A stretch of 25,846 bases of DNA, taken from contig DXHG01000206.1 in NCBI GenBank assembly GCA_019113455.1, positions 1-25,846 on the forward strand, read 5' to 3'. Position numbers and translations under genes: made by a program. Source of the stretch: Candidatus Treponema faecavium. Lineage in GTDB: Bacteria > Spirochaetota > Spirochaetia > Treponematales > Treponemataceae. This document shows positions 16,109 through 24,200 of this stretch, in pieces (position 1 is the stretch's first letter; the number at the start of each line of letters is the position of its first letter). The notes beneath the pieces were generated by a model. The model was not told the DNA's origin, did no database searches, and was given only the letters and a program-made list of their open reading frames with translations.

Positions 16109-17353
16109 TTACAGCTGCAGCTCCTCTTCGGGCAGCTGCTTTACCGATTTCTGCGCGGTCTGCTCCAGCTCGTTTCGCCGCAGCACGAGCTGCGCTTTTT
16201 CCGCATCGCACTCGGCAAGCTTCTTTTCAATTTCCGCATTGCGCTGCTCAATTTCAGCTATTTCGCGCATATTCGCGTCAAGCGCGCTGTGCAGACTGCC
16301 GATTCTGCGCTCAAGCTGTTCCATATCGCGCGCAACAGTCTGCACCGCGATGCTGTGATCGCAGTCGGCAACCCGTATGCGCACCATGCGCACTCGGTCA
16401 AGCAGCTGCGCTGTCTGCACCGCCGCTGAATCATCTTCTGACGGCGGCGTATAGGCGGTCAGCACCTCGCCGTCCGCAAGCAGGTATAAATTTGCAAACG
16501 CATGTCCCGCCGTCTGACAAAGCACGTGTTCTTTCTTTTTCTTTTCGTCAAGCTCATGACGGAACGCCGATACGGAGCGCTCCGCATTGCCCGACACTCC
16601 CCATTTTTTGAGCGTTTCCTCCACTGCGGCAATTTGGGCGGCGCAGTCTGTTATGCGCTCGTCATACGAGGCTGTCATTGCCCGGTATTCGACACATTTG
16701 CCATACGGCTCATATACGTTTTCGGCAAGTTCATGCTGCGCATACGGTTCTTCAAGTTTGCCGCTCTCACAGATAAGTCTGCCGGCCTTGATATATAAAG
16801 CCGAAAGCCGCTCCTCAAGCTGCTTTGCCGCCGCGGCGCGGCTGTACTGCGCAAATGAGTTTTTTACTTTAGCCACGAGTTTGTCTTTTATTCCGGCAAA
16901 TCCTGACGCCGAATTCTGCGCCGGTTCTTCCTGCGCCGCAGTATGCTGCATATCGCTGAGCTGCACCCTGAGCGATACAATATCCTGGTATATGCCGCCG
17001 AACTCAGGCACGCCGTTATCCGGGCCTGCATCGGCTGATGCAGAGCCGAGCTCTTTATAGAGGCTGCTCCAGCCTGCCTCGAGTCTGGAACGCTCTTTTT
17101 TTATCGAAGCAAGCGTTTTTTGCAGCGACCGCCTTTTTTCCGCAGCAGAAAGCACTTCTTCTATTTTTTTTTCGGTGTCGGCAATTGCCTGATGTTCAGC
17201 CGCGTATGATGAAATCAGTTCCTGTTCCGCACGGGGATCTCCTGCGGCAAGCAGTTTTTCTCCTATCACTGATTCTGCTGCGAAAAGCTCCTTTTGTATC
17301 TGTTCACGGCGTTTTTCAAGTTCCTTTATTGTCCGCGCGTACGTATCGCCCAA
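16109..17353 (-). CDS. Large coiled-coil protein of unknown function, TTG start
   Basis: A 414-residue cytoplasmic protein (no signal peptide or membrane segment), rich in Glu, Lys, Ala and Gln. Long heptad-like helices occur at about 5-100 (TIKELEKRREQIQKELF...) and 330-405 (MEQLERRIGSLHSALD..., IEQRNAEIEKKLAECDAEK). They flank a less repetitive middle with a short segment (HAFANLYLLADGEVL) that may be globular. The start is the TTG at 17353: AGGAGG lies eight bases upstream and no ATG fits. I do not recognise the family. It sits upstream of pgk on the same strand, 120 bases away, with a separate pgk promoter between. A role as a structural or SMC-like scaffold is only a guess. Confidence 0.72.
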   Translation of the reverse strand: MGDTYARTIKELEKRREQIQKELFAAESVIGEKLLAAGDPRAEQELISSYAAEHQAIADTEKKIEEVLSAAEKRRSLQKTLASIKKERSRLEAGWSSLYKELGSASADAGPDNGVPEFGGIYQDIVSLRVQLSDMQHTAAQEEPAQNSASGFAGIKDKLVAKVKNSFAQYSRAAAAKQLEERLSALYIKAGRLICESGKLEEPYAQHELAENVYEPYGKCVEYRAMTASYDERITDCAAQIAAVEETLKKWGVSGNAERSVSAFRHELDEKKKKEHVLCQTAGHAFANLYLLADGEVLTAYTPPSEDDSAAVQTAQLLDRVRMVRIRVADCDHSIAVQTVARDMEQLERRIGSLHSALDANMREIAEIEQRNAEIEKKLAECDAEKAQLVLRRNELEQTAQKSVKQLPEEELQL

Positions 17354-17387
17354 ATCAGTATCCTCCTTACGATAGTATGATATATAC

Positions 17388-17408
17388 AGTATAACACGGT
17401 ACCGTGTT
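17388..17408 (-). promoter_or_regulatory. Palindromic candidate operator at the promoter of the coiled-coil gene
   Basis: A perfect 16-base palindrome AACACGGTACCGTGTT (17393-17408) abuts a minus-strand TATACT box (17393-17388), 35 bases before the TTG start. A palindrome in the -35/-10 spacer suggests a dimeric repressor site; no good -35 is present. Confidence 0.45.
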
Positions 17409-17733
17409 TAAAGATACTGCGTACTTGCATGTGTTGTTAAGACGTGTTAATCTTAAAGCCGTTTAGGACACAGTAAGTTTAATACATTGCCTGCGTCCGT
17501 GAGTGCAGTTAGTAAGAAATAAGGTTAAAACAATTGAATAGGCGGCAAATTGTTAATGTAGTATGCGGCCGATACATTCATACTCGTTCTCTATGCAGGT
17601 TTAGGGCGCAATACGCCCTAAACCTGACAGCTTGCCGCGCAGCGGCAAGCCCGCGATCCGATTAATAGCATGGATAGTACATTAAACGTAACGCTTATTA
17701 ATTGTAGTAATTAAAATCTATAAAAACTATTGA
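17409..17733. other. Gene-free transition into low-GC accessory DNA
   Basis: No credible gene is seen. The notable structures are two adjacent perfect hairpins: AGGTTTAGGGCG/CGCCCTAAACCT (17597-17625) and CTTGCCGC/GCGGCAAG (17631-17649). Base composition shifts from GC-rich to AT-rich around 17650-17740, so the left boundary of the accessory region probably lies here. Confidence 0.5.
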
Positions 17734-17937
17734 CACTTTGACAAGAGGGAACTTGAGAGAATCTGCCCACTCGGATCAATAGGATCTGGCGACTTCGTCG
17801 CAGTGAAGGAACTGACAGAGTACATGGAACCGGAGGATGTCACAGGAGAATTCATCCTTGAATCACTTTATTCGAATGCGGTCGCACGTGATTCATCTTC
17901 CCGCAGATCACATGTGATTACAGGCTTCAGATTCTAA
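17734..17937 (+). pseudogene. Orphan 3' gene fragment
   Basis: An open frame of 67 codons with no ATG near its 5' end, preceded by an in-frame TGA, ending at TAA 17935. It reads ...GSGDFVAVKELTEYMEPED and then VTGEFILESLYSNAV. The balanced composition looks like real protein, not random frame. It is best read as the tail of a gene whose front was lost. The family is not recognised. The following 300 bases (17938-18241) contain only short broken frames and small hairpins. Confidence 0.4.
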
Positions 17938-18241
17938 TCCAAGAAAAAGAACCTTCAGCACCTTCGGTACCTTCAGTAATTGATGTAAATCAAGTCAGAT
18001 GATTGGTTCTGACAGATCTGGCATACCTTCAGAGGAGGGAAGATCCTGCAGCTTAGTTCATGCGTAGAGAGAAAAAGTGCCAGTGCATCGGAAGAGCTAC
18101 AGCTCGCAACAATTATTCCTTCCTACGGGAGGATCAAAGAAATCGAAGGAGATGAAAGGAAAGAACCGCAAGGGCTTCCAGCCCTTATCCAATCAATCAT
18201 TCGTATATAGGTGAAAGCCTATCCACACAAGACCTTGCAGA

Positions 18242-18646
18242 ATGCAAGAGATTATCAAGAAAGAAAACAAAGGAATGTTCGATATAAACTCAGCTTATAA
18301 CATAACAGAAATCATATTCGGAGAAACCATGCCAGGACCAGATACGGACTATGGGGTTTTCGTGCTCAGCGGAGAATCAAAGTACGGCCATAACAAAGTA
18401 CTGATACTTGCAATCATGAAGACGGATGGGAAGTCTTTCTGGTTCCTCTCGACAGACATCATATCTGGAGATCATTTCACTTCCGAGACAATCCTCAATA
18501 CAAGGGACAGGAACCTTTCAGTAATCCTCCAGACAATTGATGGAAGGATGATCGTAAGCTTCTTCAATACTTCGATGGATGGAACGGTCACTGAGAGCAG
18601 CCATGTGATAACTCTGCCCGTAGAGACATCTCTCAGGTCAGAGTGA
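18242..18646 (+). CDS. Small hypothetical protein A of the cassette region
   Basis: Up to 134 residues. An internal ATG at 18275 gives MFDINSAYNITEI..., which resembles the MFDFGGF start of protein C at 19562, so the true start is uncertain; neither ATG has a well-spaced ribosome site. The sequence alternates hydrophobic and polar residues (YGVFVLSGESKYG, KVLILAIMKTDGKSFWFL, LSVILQTIDGRMIVSFF), suggesting an all-beta or alpha/beta fold of about 110 residues. There is no signal peptide or membrane segment. Size, strand pattern and gene neighbourhood match proteins B and C, so the three may be diverged paralogs. Lower GC than the core genes. Function unknown. Confidence 0.55.
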   Translation: MQEIIKKENKGMFDINSAYNITEIIFGETMPGPDTDYGVFVLSGESKYGHNKVLILAIMKTDGKSFWFLSTDIISGDHFTSETILNTRDRNLSVILQTIDGRMIVSFFNTSMDGTVTESSHVITLPVETSLRSE

Positions 18647-18746
18647 ATATGCGCTCCGTAAGGGGCGCTCTTCCTTCAAAAGAAGGGTGGAACAAAATGG
18701 GCTTTCAGCCCAATCAGAAATGATTGAAATCAAAGGAGAAACAGTT

Positions 18747-19106
18747 ATGATCAATATCAATGATTACATTGTAGAAACAATCGCATTTGCACACATACTG
18801 CCCATAAGCAGGGATTATACAATCCTCGTTTTCGTAGGCAGGAAGAAGAAAGCTACATGCAACAGGTTCGTCTTCGCTCTTACCAAATTCGAGAATGGGG
18901 AGCTGACGATAGTCGATGAGGTCTCTATCCCATCGGGCGAGATGATGAAGGATGGAGCAGAAATCCTTCTTGCATCAGATTCAGTGAATATTAATTTCAG
19001 AATCCGCGATGCAAGGGCTGTTATCGTCTCATACACGGATCATGACTTCCTGTGCGAAGAAGCTCCAGCCAGCGAAAAATTCACTTTCGCGGTTCAGATA
19101 GCATAA
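18747..19106 (+). CDS. Small hypothetical protein B of the cassette region
   Basis: 119 residues from the ATG at 18747 (MININDYIVETIAFAHI...), chosen because AAAGGAG lies about 10 bases upstream. A frame from 18687 would read through a stem-loop. Like A and C it has an aromatic/hydrophobic start, then a strand of the type YTILVFVGRKKK, then RFVFALTKFENGELTIVDEV with a proline-containing turn (SIPSGEMM). It ends in a strand-rich tail. C shows the matching segments GRRKRD, KLIFAIIEKGEG and ILDNVIFPVP. The similarity is by eye and weak in identity. No function recognised. Confidence 0.55.
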   Translation: MININDYIVETIAFAHILPISRDYTILVFVGRKKKATCNRFVFALTKFENGELTIVDEVSIPSGEMMKDGAEILLASDSVNINFRIRDARAVIVSYTDHDFLCEEAPASEKFTFAVQIA

Positions 19107-19255
19107 GGGAATATGAGGAGCCTTCGGCTCACTCAGTTTTGAGTAGCAGAGACATGAACAGGAAAATATACCGCTCAGGCTTTCCGTAAGGAGATGCCAA
19201 ACCAGACACGCATTCACAACATATAGCTTCGGCTATCCATCAAAGACTGGGATAA

Positions 19256-19569
19256 TCCAGGAAAGAAAAGGAGTTCTATACGGAAAAGACAGAAAAGAAG
19301 GATAAGGACGGAACGGTCATACTCAGCCTCAAGACAACAATCGCAAGAAGCTTTTCTCCTCCCTTGCGAGAGTTGATGTACCAGCAGGTGCGGACACGAA
19401 GAAATCAGTAAGCGTCCAGATGTTCGATTATGACTATCTCATAGCCCATGAAGAGGTTGAGATGCTCAAGTACGGTAATACGAAACTCTATATCGGACAC
19501 GACGAGAACGATTTCATCATCCACGTTGGAGAAGCAGATGAAACTGTAGGAGGTGAAGAGAATGTTTGA
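19256..19569 (+). pseudogene. Frameshifted gene remnant between small ORFs B and C
   Basis: Two coding-like pieces lie in different frames. The first (19256 to about 19350) reads KEFYTEKTEKKDKDGTVILS then LKTTIARS. The second, one frame back, runs from about 19354 to TGA at 19567 and reads SLARVDVPAGADTKK then VQMFDYDYLIAHEEVEML and LYIGHDENDFIIHVGEADE. The switch falls near 19345-19365 (AGAAGCTTTTCTCCTCCC). No ATG starts the first piece. The last codons overlap the start of ORF C at 19562. It is read as a decayed gene; a programmed frameshift is less likely because no classic slippery heptamer is seen. Confidence 0.4.
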
Positions 19570-19945
19570 TTTTGGAGGCTTCTCCATCAGTAACGTTCTT
19601 TTTTCAAGTGTTTTTCCTGATATGGATAGCACTCAGGCAATCCTGATGAAAGGTAGAAGGAAAAGGGACGGCATGGAAAAGCTGATCTTTGCGATAATCG
19701 AGAAAGGGGAAGGAAGAAGCTTCAAGATACTGGATAACGTTATTTTTCCAGTCCCTAAGGATTGTCCTGACGCAGCGAGAATCGCTGAAGTAATGATTGG
19801 CAATAAGCTGACGACGGCTACGCTCAGAATTCTTGTAGATACTGCGGAAATCTCGGTCACGCTTGAGAACAGGGATATCGAGTACTACAAAGAAACATAC
19901 ATCTTCACTCCAGCACCGAATATGCTTGAACTACCTATCGATTAA
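19562..19945 (+). CDS. Small hypothetical protein C of the cassette region
   Basis: 127 residues from ATG 19562 (MFDFGGFSISNVLFSSVFPDM), preceded by AGGAGGT at good spacing; a frame from 19553 adds only three residues. Strand-like segments: TQAILMKGRRKRDGMEK, LIFAIIEKGEGRSFKI, LDNVIFPVPKD, TLRILVDTAEISVTLE. The pattern parallels proteins A and B. The start overlaps the end of the preceding remnant by 8 bases. No signal peptide, no known motif. It could be a phage or plasmid accessory protein, but there is no structural or replication gene beside it to prove that. Confidence 0.55.
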   Translation: MFDFGGFSISNVLFSSVFPDMDSTQAILMKGRRKRDGMEKLIFAIIEKGEGRSFKILDNVIFPVPKDCPDAARIAEVMIGNKLTTATLRILVDTAEISVTLENRDIEYYKETYIFTPAPNMLELPID

Positions 19946-20020
19946 GCATCCACCAGCATCTACATCTACACCCCTCGGTAAGGGGGCGTTTCAATCTCAA
20001 CACAAATAGGAGAGAACAGA

Positions 20021-20221
20021 ATGAGAACAATACAGATCTTCTTCAGAAACCTTATGGCAATCCTCGAAAGCAGAGGGCTTTCATTCCCACTCATTAATTT
20101 CAATGTCTCATATACTATCTATGGTGTTATAAAGTATCTAACAACCACTATATACCTCACCTATCTCAAACGTTTCGAGATATTTTGGGGTCAAATCGGG
20201 GTCAAGCTTTATCATACATAA
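20021..20221 (+). CDS. Short AT-rich ORF, possibly a chimeric end
   Basis: 66 residues (MRTIQIFFRNLMAILESRG...), preceded by AGGAGAG at good spacing and a small hairpin (CCCCT-cggta-AGGGG at 19971-19985). The middle is hydrophobic (YTIYGVIKYLTTTIYLTYL), possibly one membrane segment. The end reads FEIFWGQIGVKLYHT, encoded by a direct repeat GGGGTCAA at 20187 and 20198. It converges with the broken regulator gene five bases away. It may be a recombined fragment and not a functional gene. Confidence 0.35.
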   Translation: MRTIQIFFRNLMAILESRGLSFPLINFNVSYTIYGVIKYLTTTIYLTYLKRFEIFWGQIGVKLYHT

Positions 20222-20226
20222 GAAAT

Positions 20227-21656
20227 TCAATCCTCAATACTCTTGCAAACCCTCCAACATCCACTCTTCGAATTTCCTTCCCTTATTATATAACCCTGCT
20301 CTTTCAACCATGAGAGGTCACGATCAACAGTACGTTTTGTAACTGCCATAATCAATGCCAGCTCAGCAATTGAAATGGAAGCATTTGCAGATATCAGATC
20401 CCACAGTCTTTTGCGCCTGGCATGTGCATTCAAAGCATGATTCTCATTAGCGACATCAACGACAGTATTCGTCTTATCAACGACATTTGTATTTTGCATA
20501 GTGTCGTTAATGCTCCTTCCATACAGTTGCTCCACAAGCAACATGTATTTCTCAGAAGGTCTCAGAACAAGGGAAATACTTTTTTCGTAGACCTTGTATT
20601 CAGGTTCTGGGTTTCCATCTGCCTTGCACGCATTCAGCATCTTCGGAATTCCAGTACCGAACTTCTCTACAAACCCCGCATATTTGAATGCATTAGAGAT
20701 AAGAGGATTTATATGCATTGAGTCGTGATTCTTCATCGTCCAGCCTGAGGGAAGAACAGATCGGTTACTGATTTCCATCTTCAGATCAAAAACCTTTATT
20801 GTGATAGGCTGACATGACGACCAGTCATTATGCATCAAAGCATTATAGATCCCCTCTCTGACTGCTACATCAGGATAAGGTTGTGTCTCATGTCGTGTCG
20901 TCTTGTCATATGAGATGAGATTGTATTTGTAGTTTGTATTCAAATCTCTGATGATTGCCTTACAAAGTATCATCAGAGATCCTTTAATTTCATCCTGATA
21001 AAGTATGTCAGCTTCGCTTGCAAAACGCCCAATCTGGACATAGGAATCGGGAAAAACCTTGTATGGTTTTGCATGGAAAAGCAGAACTGCAGCTCTTGTG
21101 AGCTTGTCCTTGTCAATCAATTCAAGTTCTTTGAGAATAGAAAGCCTGTCTTCAAGATTTACTCCTGACAGTATATTGGCCTTTGTTGCTTCCTCTCTGA
21201 ATATCCTGAAGCTCTCTCTTCATCCAGCTCATCAACGCTGATACCATCAACTGTGTAGGCATCCCAGGAAAAATTGCCCCGGCTCAGCACGGACTGGCGG
21301 AAAGAATCTCCCTTCATCGTCTGAAGTGTTGTACCGATCCTGATATAAGGAACGCCTTTGTAATCCAAGACAACCTTACTTTTAGGAATGACTATTTCGA
21401 TGTACTTCTTCTCACCATCTCTCAAGAGATTGACTTCAGCATCATACATCCCCAATGCACTGACAATGGCATTCGGGATATCTTCCATAAGCTTCTTGCT
21501 GTTTGATAGCCCAAGAACTGCTCCATTATCTCTGACACCGATATACATCCTGCCGCCTTTGGCATTAGCAAAACCACACACCCACTTCAGCAGCTCCGTA
21601 CTGTTCCAAGATTCCTTGAATTCTATGTTCTGACCCTCTTCGTCTTATATAATCAT
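20227..21656 (-). pseudogene. Broken AlbA/Schlafen-domain ATP-binding transcriptional regulator
   Basis: The parts of a RecG-related 'divergent AAA-4' regulator are present in order. The AlbA_2 domain shows GQNIEFKESW, WVCGFANAKGGRMYIGV and PYIRIG. An HATPase_c_4-like region follows (REGIYNALMHNDWS, NPLISNAFKYAGFVEKFGTGIPK), then a C-terminal winged helix (SISIAELALIMAVTKRTVDR). Two lesions break it. The best start (ATG 21656, GGAGGA upstream) meets a TAA at codon 4 (21647-21645). A frame change also occurs at the GA-rich tract 21212-21220, where two extra bases turn the expected DELDEESFRIFREEATKA into an early stop. The downstream ORF (20227-21120) alone is 297 residues and may still be made. 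Related proteins are widespread accessory regulators with unknown ligands. Confidence 0.75.
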
Positions 21657-21699
21657 TGCACATTTTCCTCCTCTGATTTTTCTTCCTTATTTTTCTTGC

Positions 21700-22498
21700 C
21701 AATCAGCGGCTATTTTTCCCCAATTACTATCTGAATTAAGAGGTGTCCAATTATCCCAGTAATTTCGAAAAGTGTTCAGCGATACCATGCAGGTAAGACT
21801 GAGACATATCACTGCTGACAGCGGTAACAGCATCTCCGGATCCGCCGTGCCGTTCAGGCTTCTGTGCAAACGCTGTAACTGTCCCCTTTTCCCGCGTCGG
21901 CTCAACGTCAATGACACGATGCTGGTCAGTATCAATAACGATAGTAACAGAGTCATGACGTCTCATCAATAGCAAGCCGCTTGACATCCTCCATATCTTG
22001 GCGGCTGACTGATTCATTGACCCAGTACGTAAGGATGGAAGCCGGCGATTTCTCATCACAGCGCAGGACTTCAGCAGCCTTTGCTCGGGGCATATCAGCG
22101 AGAATGAGCATGGCATATCCCTCAAACAGCAGCGTAAAGCGGCTGTTTCTGCGCTCAAACGGCACGCTGATTTGTTTTACACCGCAGTGCTGGCACTATG
22201 TTTACAGTGGACAAAAGAAGGAAGTCTCCATGCCGCCAGATACGCTCATGTGGTTCATATTCATAGCGTACAGTCAGACCGCCACAGTGAGGACAGAAGA
22301 ACACCGCCTCCTCCCTGACTCCGACAAAGATGTGTACTTCCTGACGTTCTGCGCAAAACTCAGTGCCCATAACATACCACGGCTCTTTTAGATTAAGAGA
22401 GCCGGCAATCATATCTGCGAAATTGTTTATCATCTGAATCACTTCCGTCAGGAGTATATCACAAAACTGCCTTTCCCACTAACTTTGGAGTAGGACCA
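21700..22498 (-). mobile_element. Decayed ISL3-type insertion sequence
   Basis: The transposase pieces are in order but in three frames. 22442-22155 carries the zinc-ribbon start (FFCPHCGGLTVRYEYEPHE). 22165-21953 carries FERRNSRFTLLFEGYAM and VKRLAIDETS. The frame ending at 21751 carries the DDE-region VTIVIDTDQHRVIDV and AVSSDMSQSYLHGIAEHF. The sequence stops matching after EHF at about 21770, so the C-terminal half is missing. Upstream, 22473-22494 on the minus strand reads TACTCCAAAGTTAGTGGG, which resembles ISL3 inverted-repeat ends. No matching second end was found, consistent with loss of one side. It cannot transpose by itself. Confidence 0.75.
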
Positions 22499-22569
22499 AG
22501 AAAAATCGTTAGGTTGACTATTTGATTATCCAAACGGCACACCTCCGCTATTGGTTCACCCAGATGTTT

Positions 22570-23022
22570 TTAAAGCTCTTCAAATTGTGTTGGAGAAACA
22601 AAAAAACTGCTGCATTTTTCAATTACATCTACTTCTCGACACCTATTTTTCATCATCTGCTTAATAGTACATTCCCATACAATCAGGCACTTGATTCCAC
22701 GCTCCAGCAATTCTGCTTTCACCACGGCATCCCTTCGGACATTATCATCAAACTTCTTCTGCCAAAAATCCACTCGGCTCTTTGGCATATATGCATATTT
22801 GCACCCCGAATGACGATGCCAGAAGCAGCCATTGACGAAAATCGCAGTATTGTATTTACGCAGAAAAATATCAGGATGACCTGGAATATTTTTAGTTGCA
22901 ATTCGGTAGCGAAACCCCTGCGCAAACAGAAGTTTTCTCAGATAGACCTCCGGTTTGGTATCCTTTGAACGAATTGCAGACATATTTTTACTTCGCTGTT
23001 CAGGGGAAACTATATCTGCCAT
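22570..23022 (-). CDS. vsr: Very short patch repair (Vsr) mismatch endonuclease
   Basis: Nicks next to T:G mismatches formed when 5-methylcytosine deaminates, starting repair back to C:G. It is 150 residues; E. coli Vsr is 156. Visible: MADIVSPEQRSKNMSAIRSKD (family start), E25, GHPDIFLRKYNTAIFVNGC with D51, and CFWHRHSGC with C66, H69, H71, C74, then FWQKKFDDNVRRD and W116-E-C118. The E. coli zinc ligands and Asp51 are matched; H64 is Asn here, a position that also varies in other Vsr proteins. The start shares the A of the endonuclease TGA stop (TGATG), so translation is coupled. It protects CCWGG sites methylated by the neighbouring enzyme. Confidence 0.94.
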   Translation of the reverse strand: MADIVSPEQRSKNMSAIRSKDTKPEVYLRKLLFAQGFRYRIATKNIPGHPDIFLRKYNTAIFVNGCFWHRHSGCKYAYMPKSRVDFWQKKFDDNVRRDAVVKAELLERGIKCLIVWECTIKQMMKNRCREVDVIEKCSSFFVSPTQFEEL

Positions 23023-24200
23023 CAGAATTTCTCAACCTCTCGTACATAATTAATAAACTGAGCGAGAGTCCAAATTCTATCCTGCCGGTCACGGGGATAA
23101 GCGGCAATATACGGACGCGGTACTACCAGAATTACATTTTCTGCCTGCATTTCATCCATTTGCGCAGGAGATATGCCCTGCTGAAGCGTACACAGATATT
23201 TGGGTCTATCTCTCAGCCTGTCAGCTTCATTAATAACCTGACGCCAGCGATCTTTACATGTGGTTTTTGCAGCAAGAGAAATCAGACGATCAACTGGGAA
23301 GGTTAAATCATGGTAAGCTTCCTGCGATGGAAAAATAAAATCGGGTTTTTTATTTCCCTCTGTCACTGCCTGAGCTTTGTATTGAAGTCTGTTCTTACTG
23401 AAAATGGCAGACAGATGATGCTCGAGACCTTTTCCCGCGCGGCTCTTTCTTCTGTTTAGGACAGCATTGGCAGTGTTAATAAACTCCTCAACTGAAGGAA
23501 ACCCGTTTGCAACGATGCTGCCATACCGAGCATATTCAATGACCCTGAACAACTTATATTCCATATTTGTCCAATCAAGCAATTTGACATCCGGATTTGT
23601 AAGTACATACTCTGCATGATCATACACCTTATCTTGTATCTGTCTTGCAACAGCAGACATATCCTCAGAAAGAGGAAAATCCGTGTCCAGGGATTCAATA
23701 AACCGATCAAATTCGACTTTCTCTCGTGCTTCGGGCCGAACCTGTGTCATTTCAATCAGGCAATTTGTTTCTGTCGGGCTAATACAAAAAGCGTCAAGAA
23801 ACTGGTTGATTTCGTCCTCTGTATTCAGAAAGAAGCCCTGGTAATCTTCGCTGCTGTTTTGAACAAGAACGAAAAGAGCTCCTGTATATTCTGGACGAAG
23901 GAACGGAAAACCGCGTCCGAAATTAGTAATTCGATACTCATTTCGCGTTCCCTGTCCATAATAAATAAAACGGGTGTCTGTTACCAGATCATTCTGCCAT
24001 TTGATCTTAACCCATTTTTCCTTATTACTTCCCTTTTCGCCGGGGGTATCGAACAGAATGGAAATTGAAGGTTTGGAAATATAAATTCCAGCTTGGTGTG
24101 CACCGGTCAATCCGGTATCATTTCCAGAGAGAAACTTGCAGCATGCCTTTTGTCCATTCAAAACGGATTGTATTGCCTGAATTTCGTATCCTTCCACCAT
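23022..24200 (-). CDS. EcoRII-type restriction endonuclease (predicted CCWGG)
   Basis: 392 residues; EcoRII is 404. The N-terminal effector (B3-like) domain shows FLSGNDTGLTGAHQAGIYI, then RNEYRITNFGRGFPF and TGALFVLV. The C-terminal catalytic domain begins NRRKSRAGKGLEHHL and continues TEGNKKPDFIFPS, AYHD, then LAAKTTCKDRWRQVINEADR. Residues E260, D287, Y296, K312, K316 and R318 have almost the same spacing as EcoRII E271, D299, Y308, K324, K328 and R330. EcoRII cuts before CCWGG and needs a second site as effector; the same is expected here. The ATG directly follows the methyltransferase TAA with no gap, so expression is coupled. It looks intact. Specificity is inferred from family plus the Vsr and Dcm partners. 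Confidence 0.93.
   Translation of the reverse strand: MVEGYEIQAIQSVLNGQKACCKFLSGNDTGLTGAHQAGIYISKPSISILFDTPGEKGSNKEKWVKIKWQNDLVTDTRFIYYGQGTRNEYRITNFGRGFPFLRPEYTGALFVLVQNSSEDYQGFFLNTEDEINQFLDAFCISPTETNCLIEMTQVRPEAREKVEFDRFIESLDTDFPLSEDMSAVARQIQDKVYDHAEYVLTNPDVKLLDWTNMEYKLFRVIEYARYGSIVANGFPSVEEFINTANAVLNRRKSRAGKGLEHHLSAIFSKNRLQYKAQAVTEGNKKPDFIFPSQEAYHDLTFPVDRLISLAAKTTCKDRWRQVINEADRLRDRPKYLCTLQQGISPAQMDEMQAENVILVVPRPYIAAYPRDRQDRIWTLAQFINYVREVEKF

Noticed and set aside
22810..22840. Inactive Vsr because H64 is replaced by Asn
   Set aside because: That position varies in Vsr homologs, while D51, H69 and the zinc ligands are kept, so there is no good case for loss of function.
22522..24068. Plus-strand frames opposite vsr and the endonuclease
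   Set aside because: Antisense to genes with complete family motifs.
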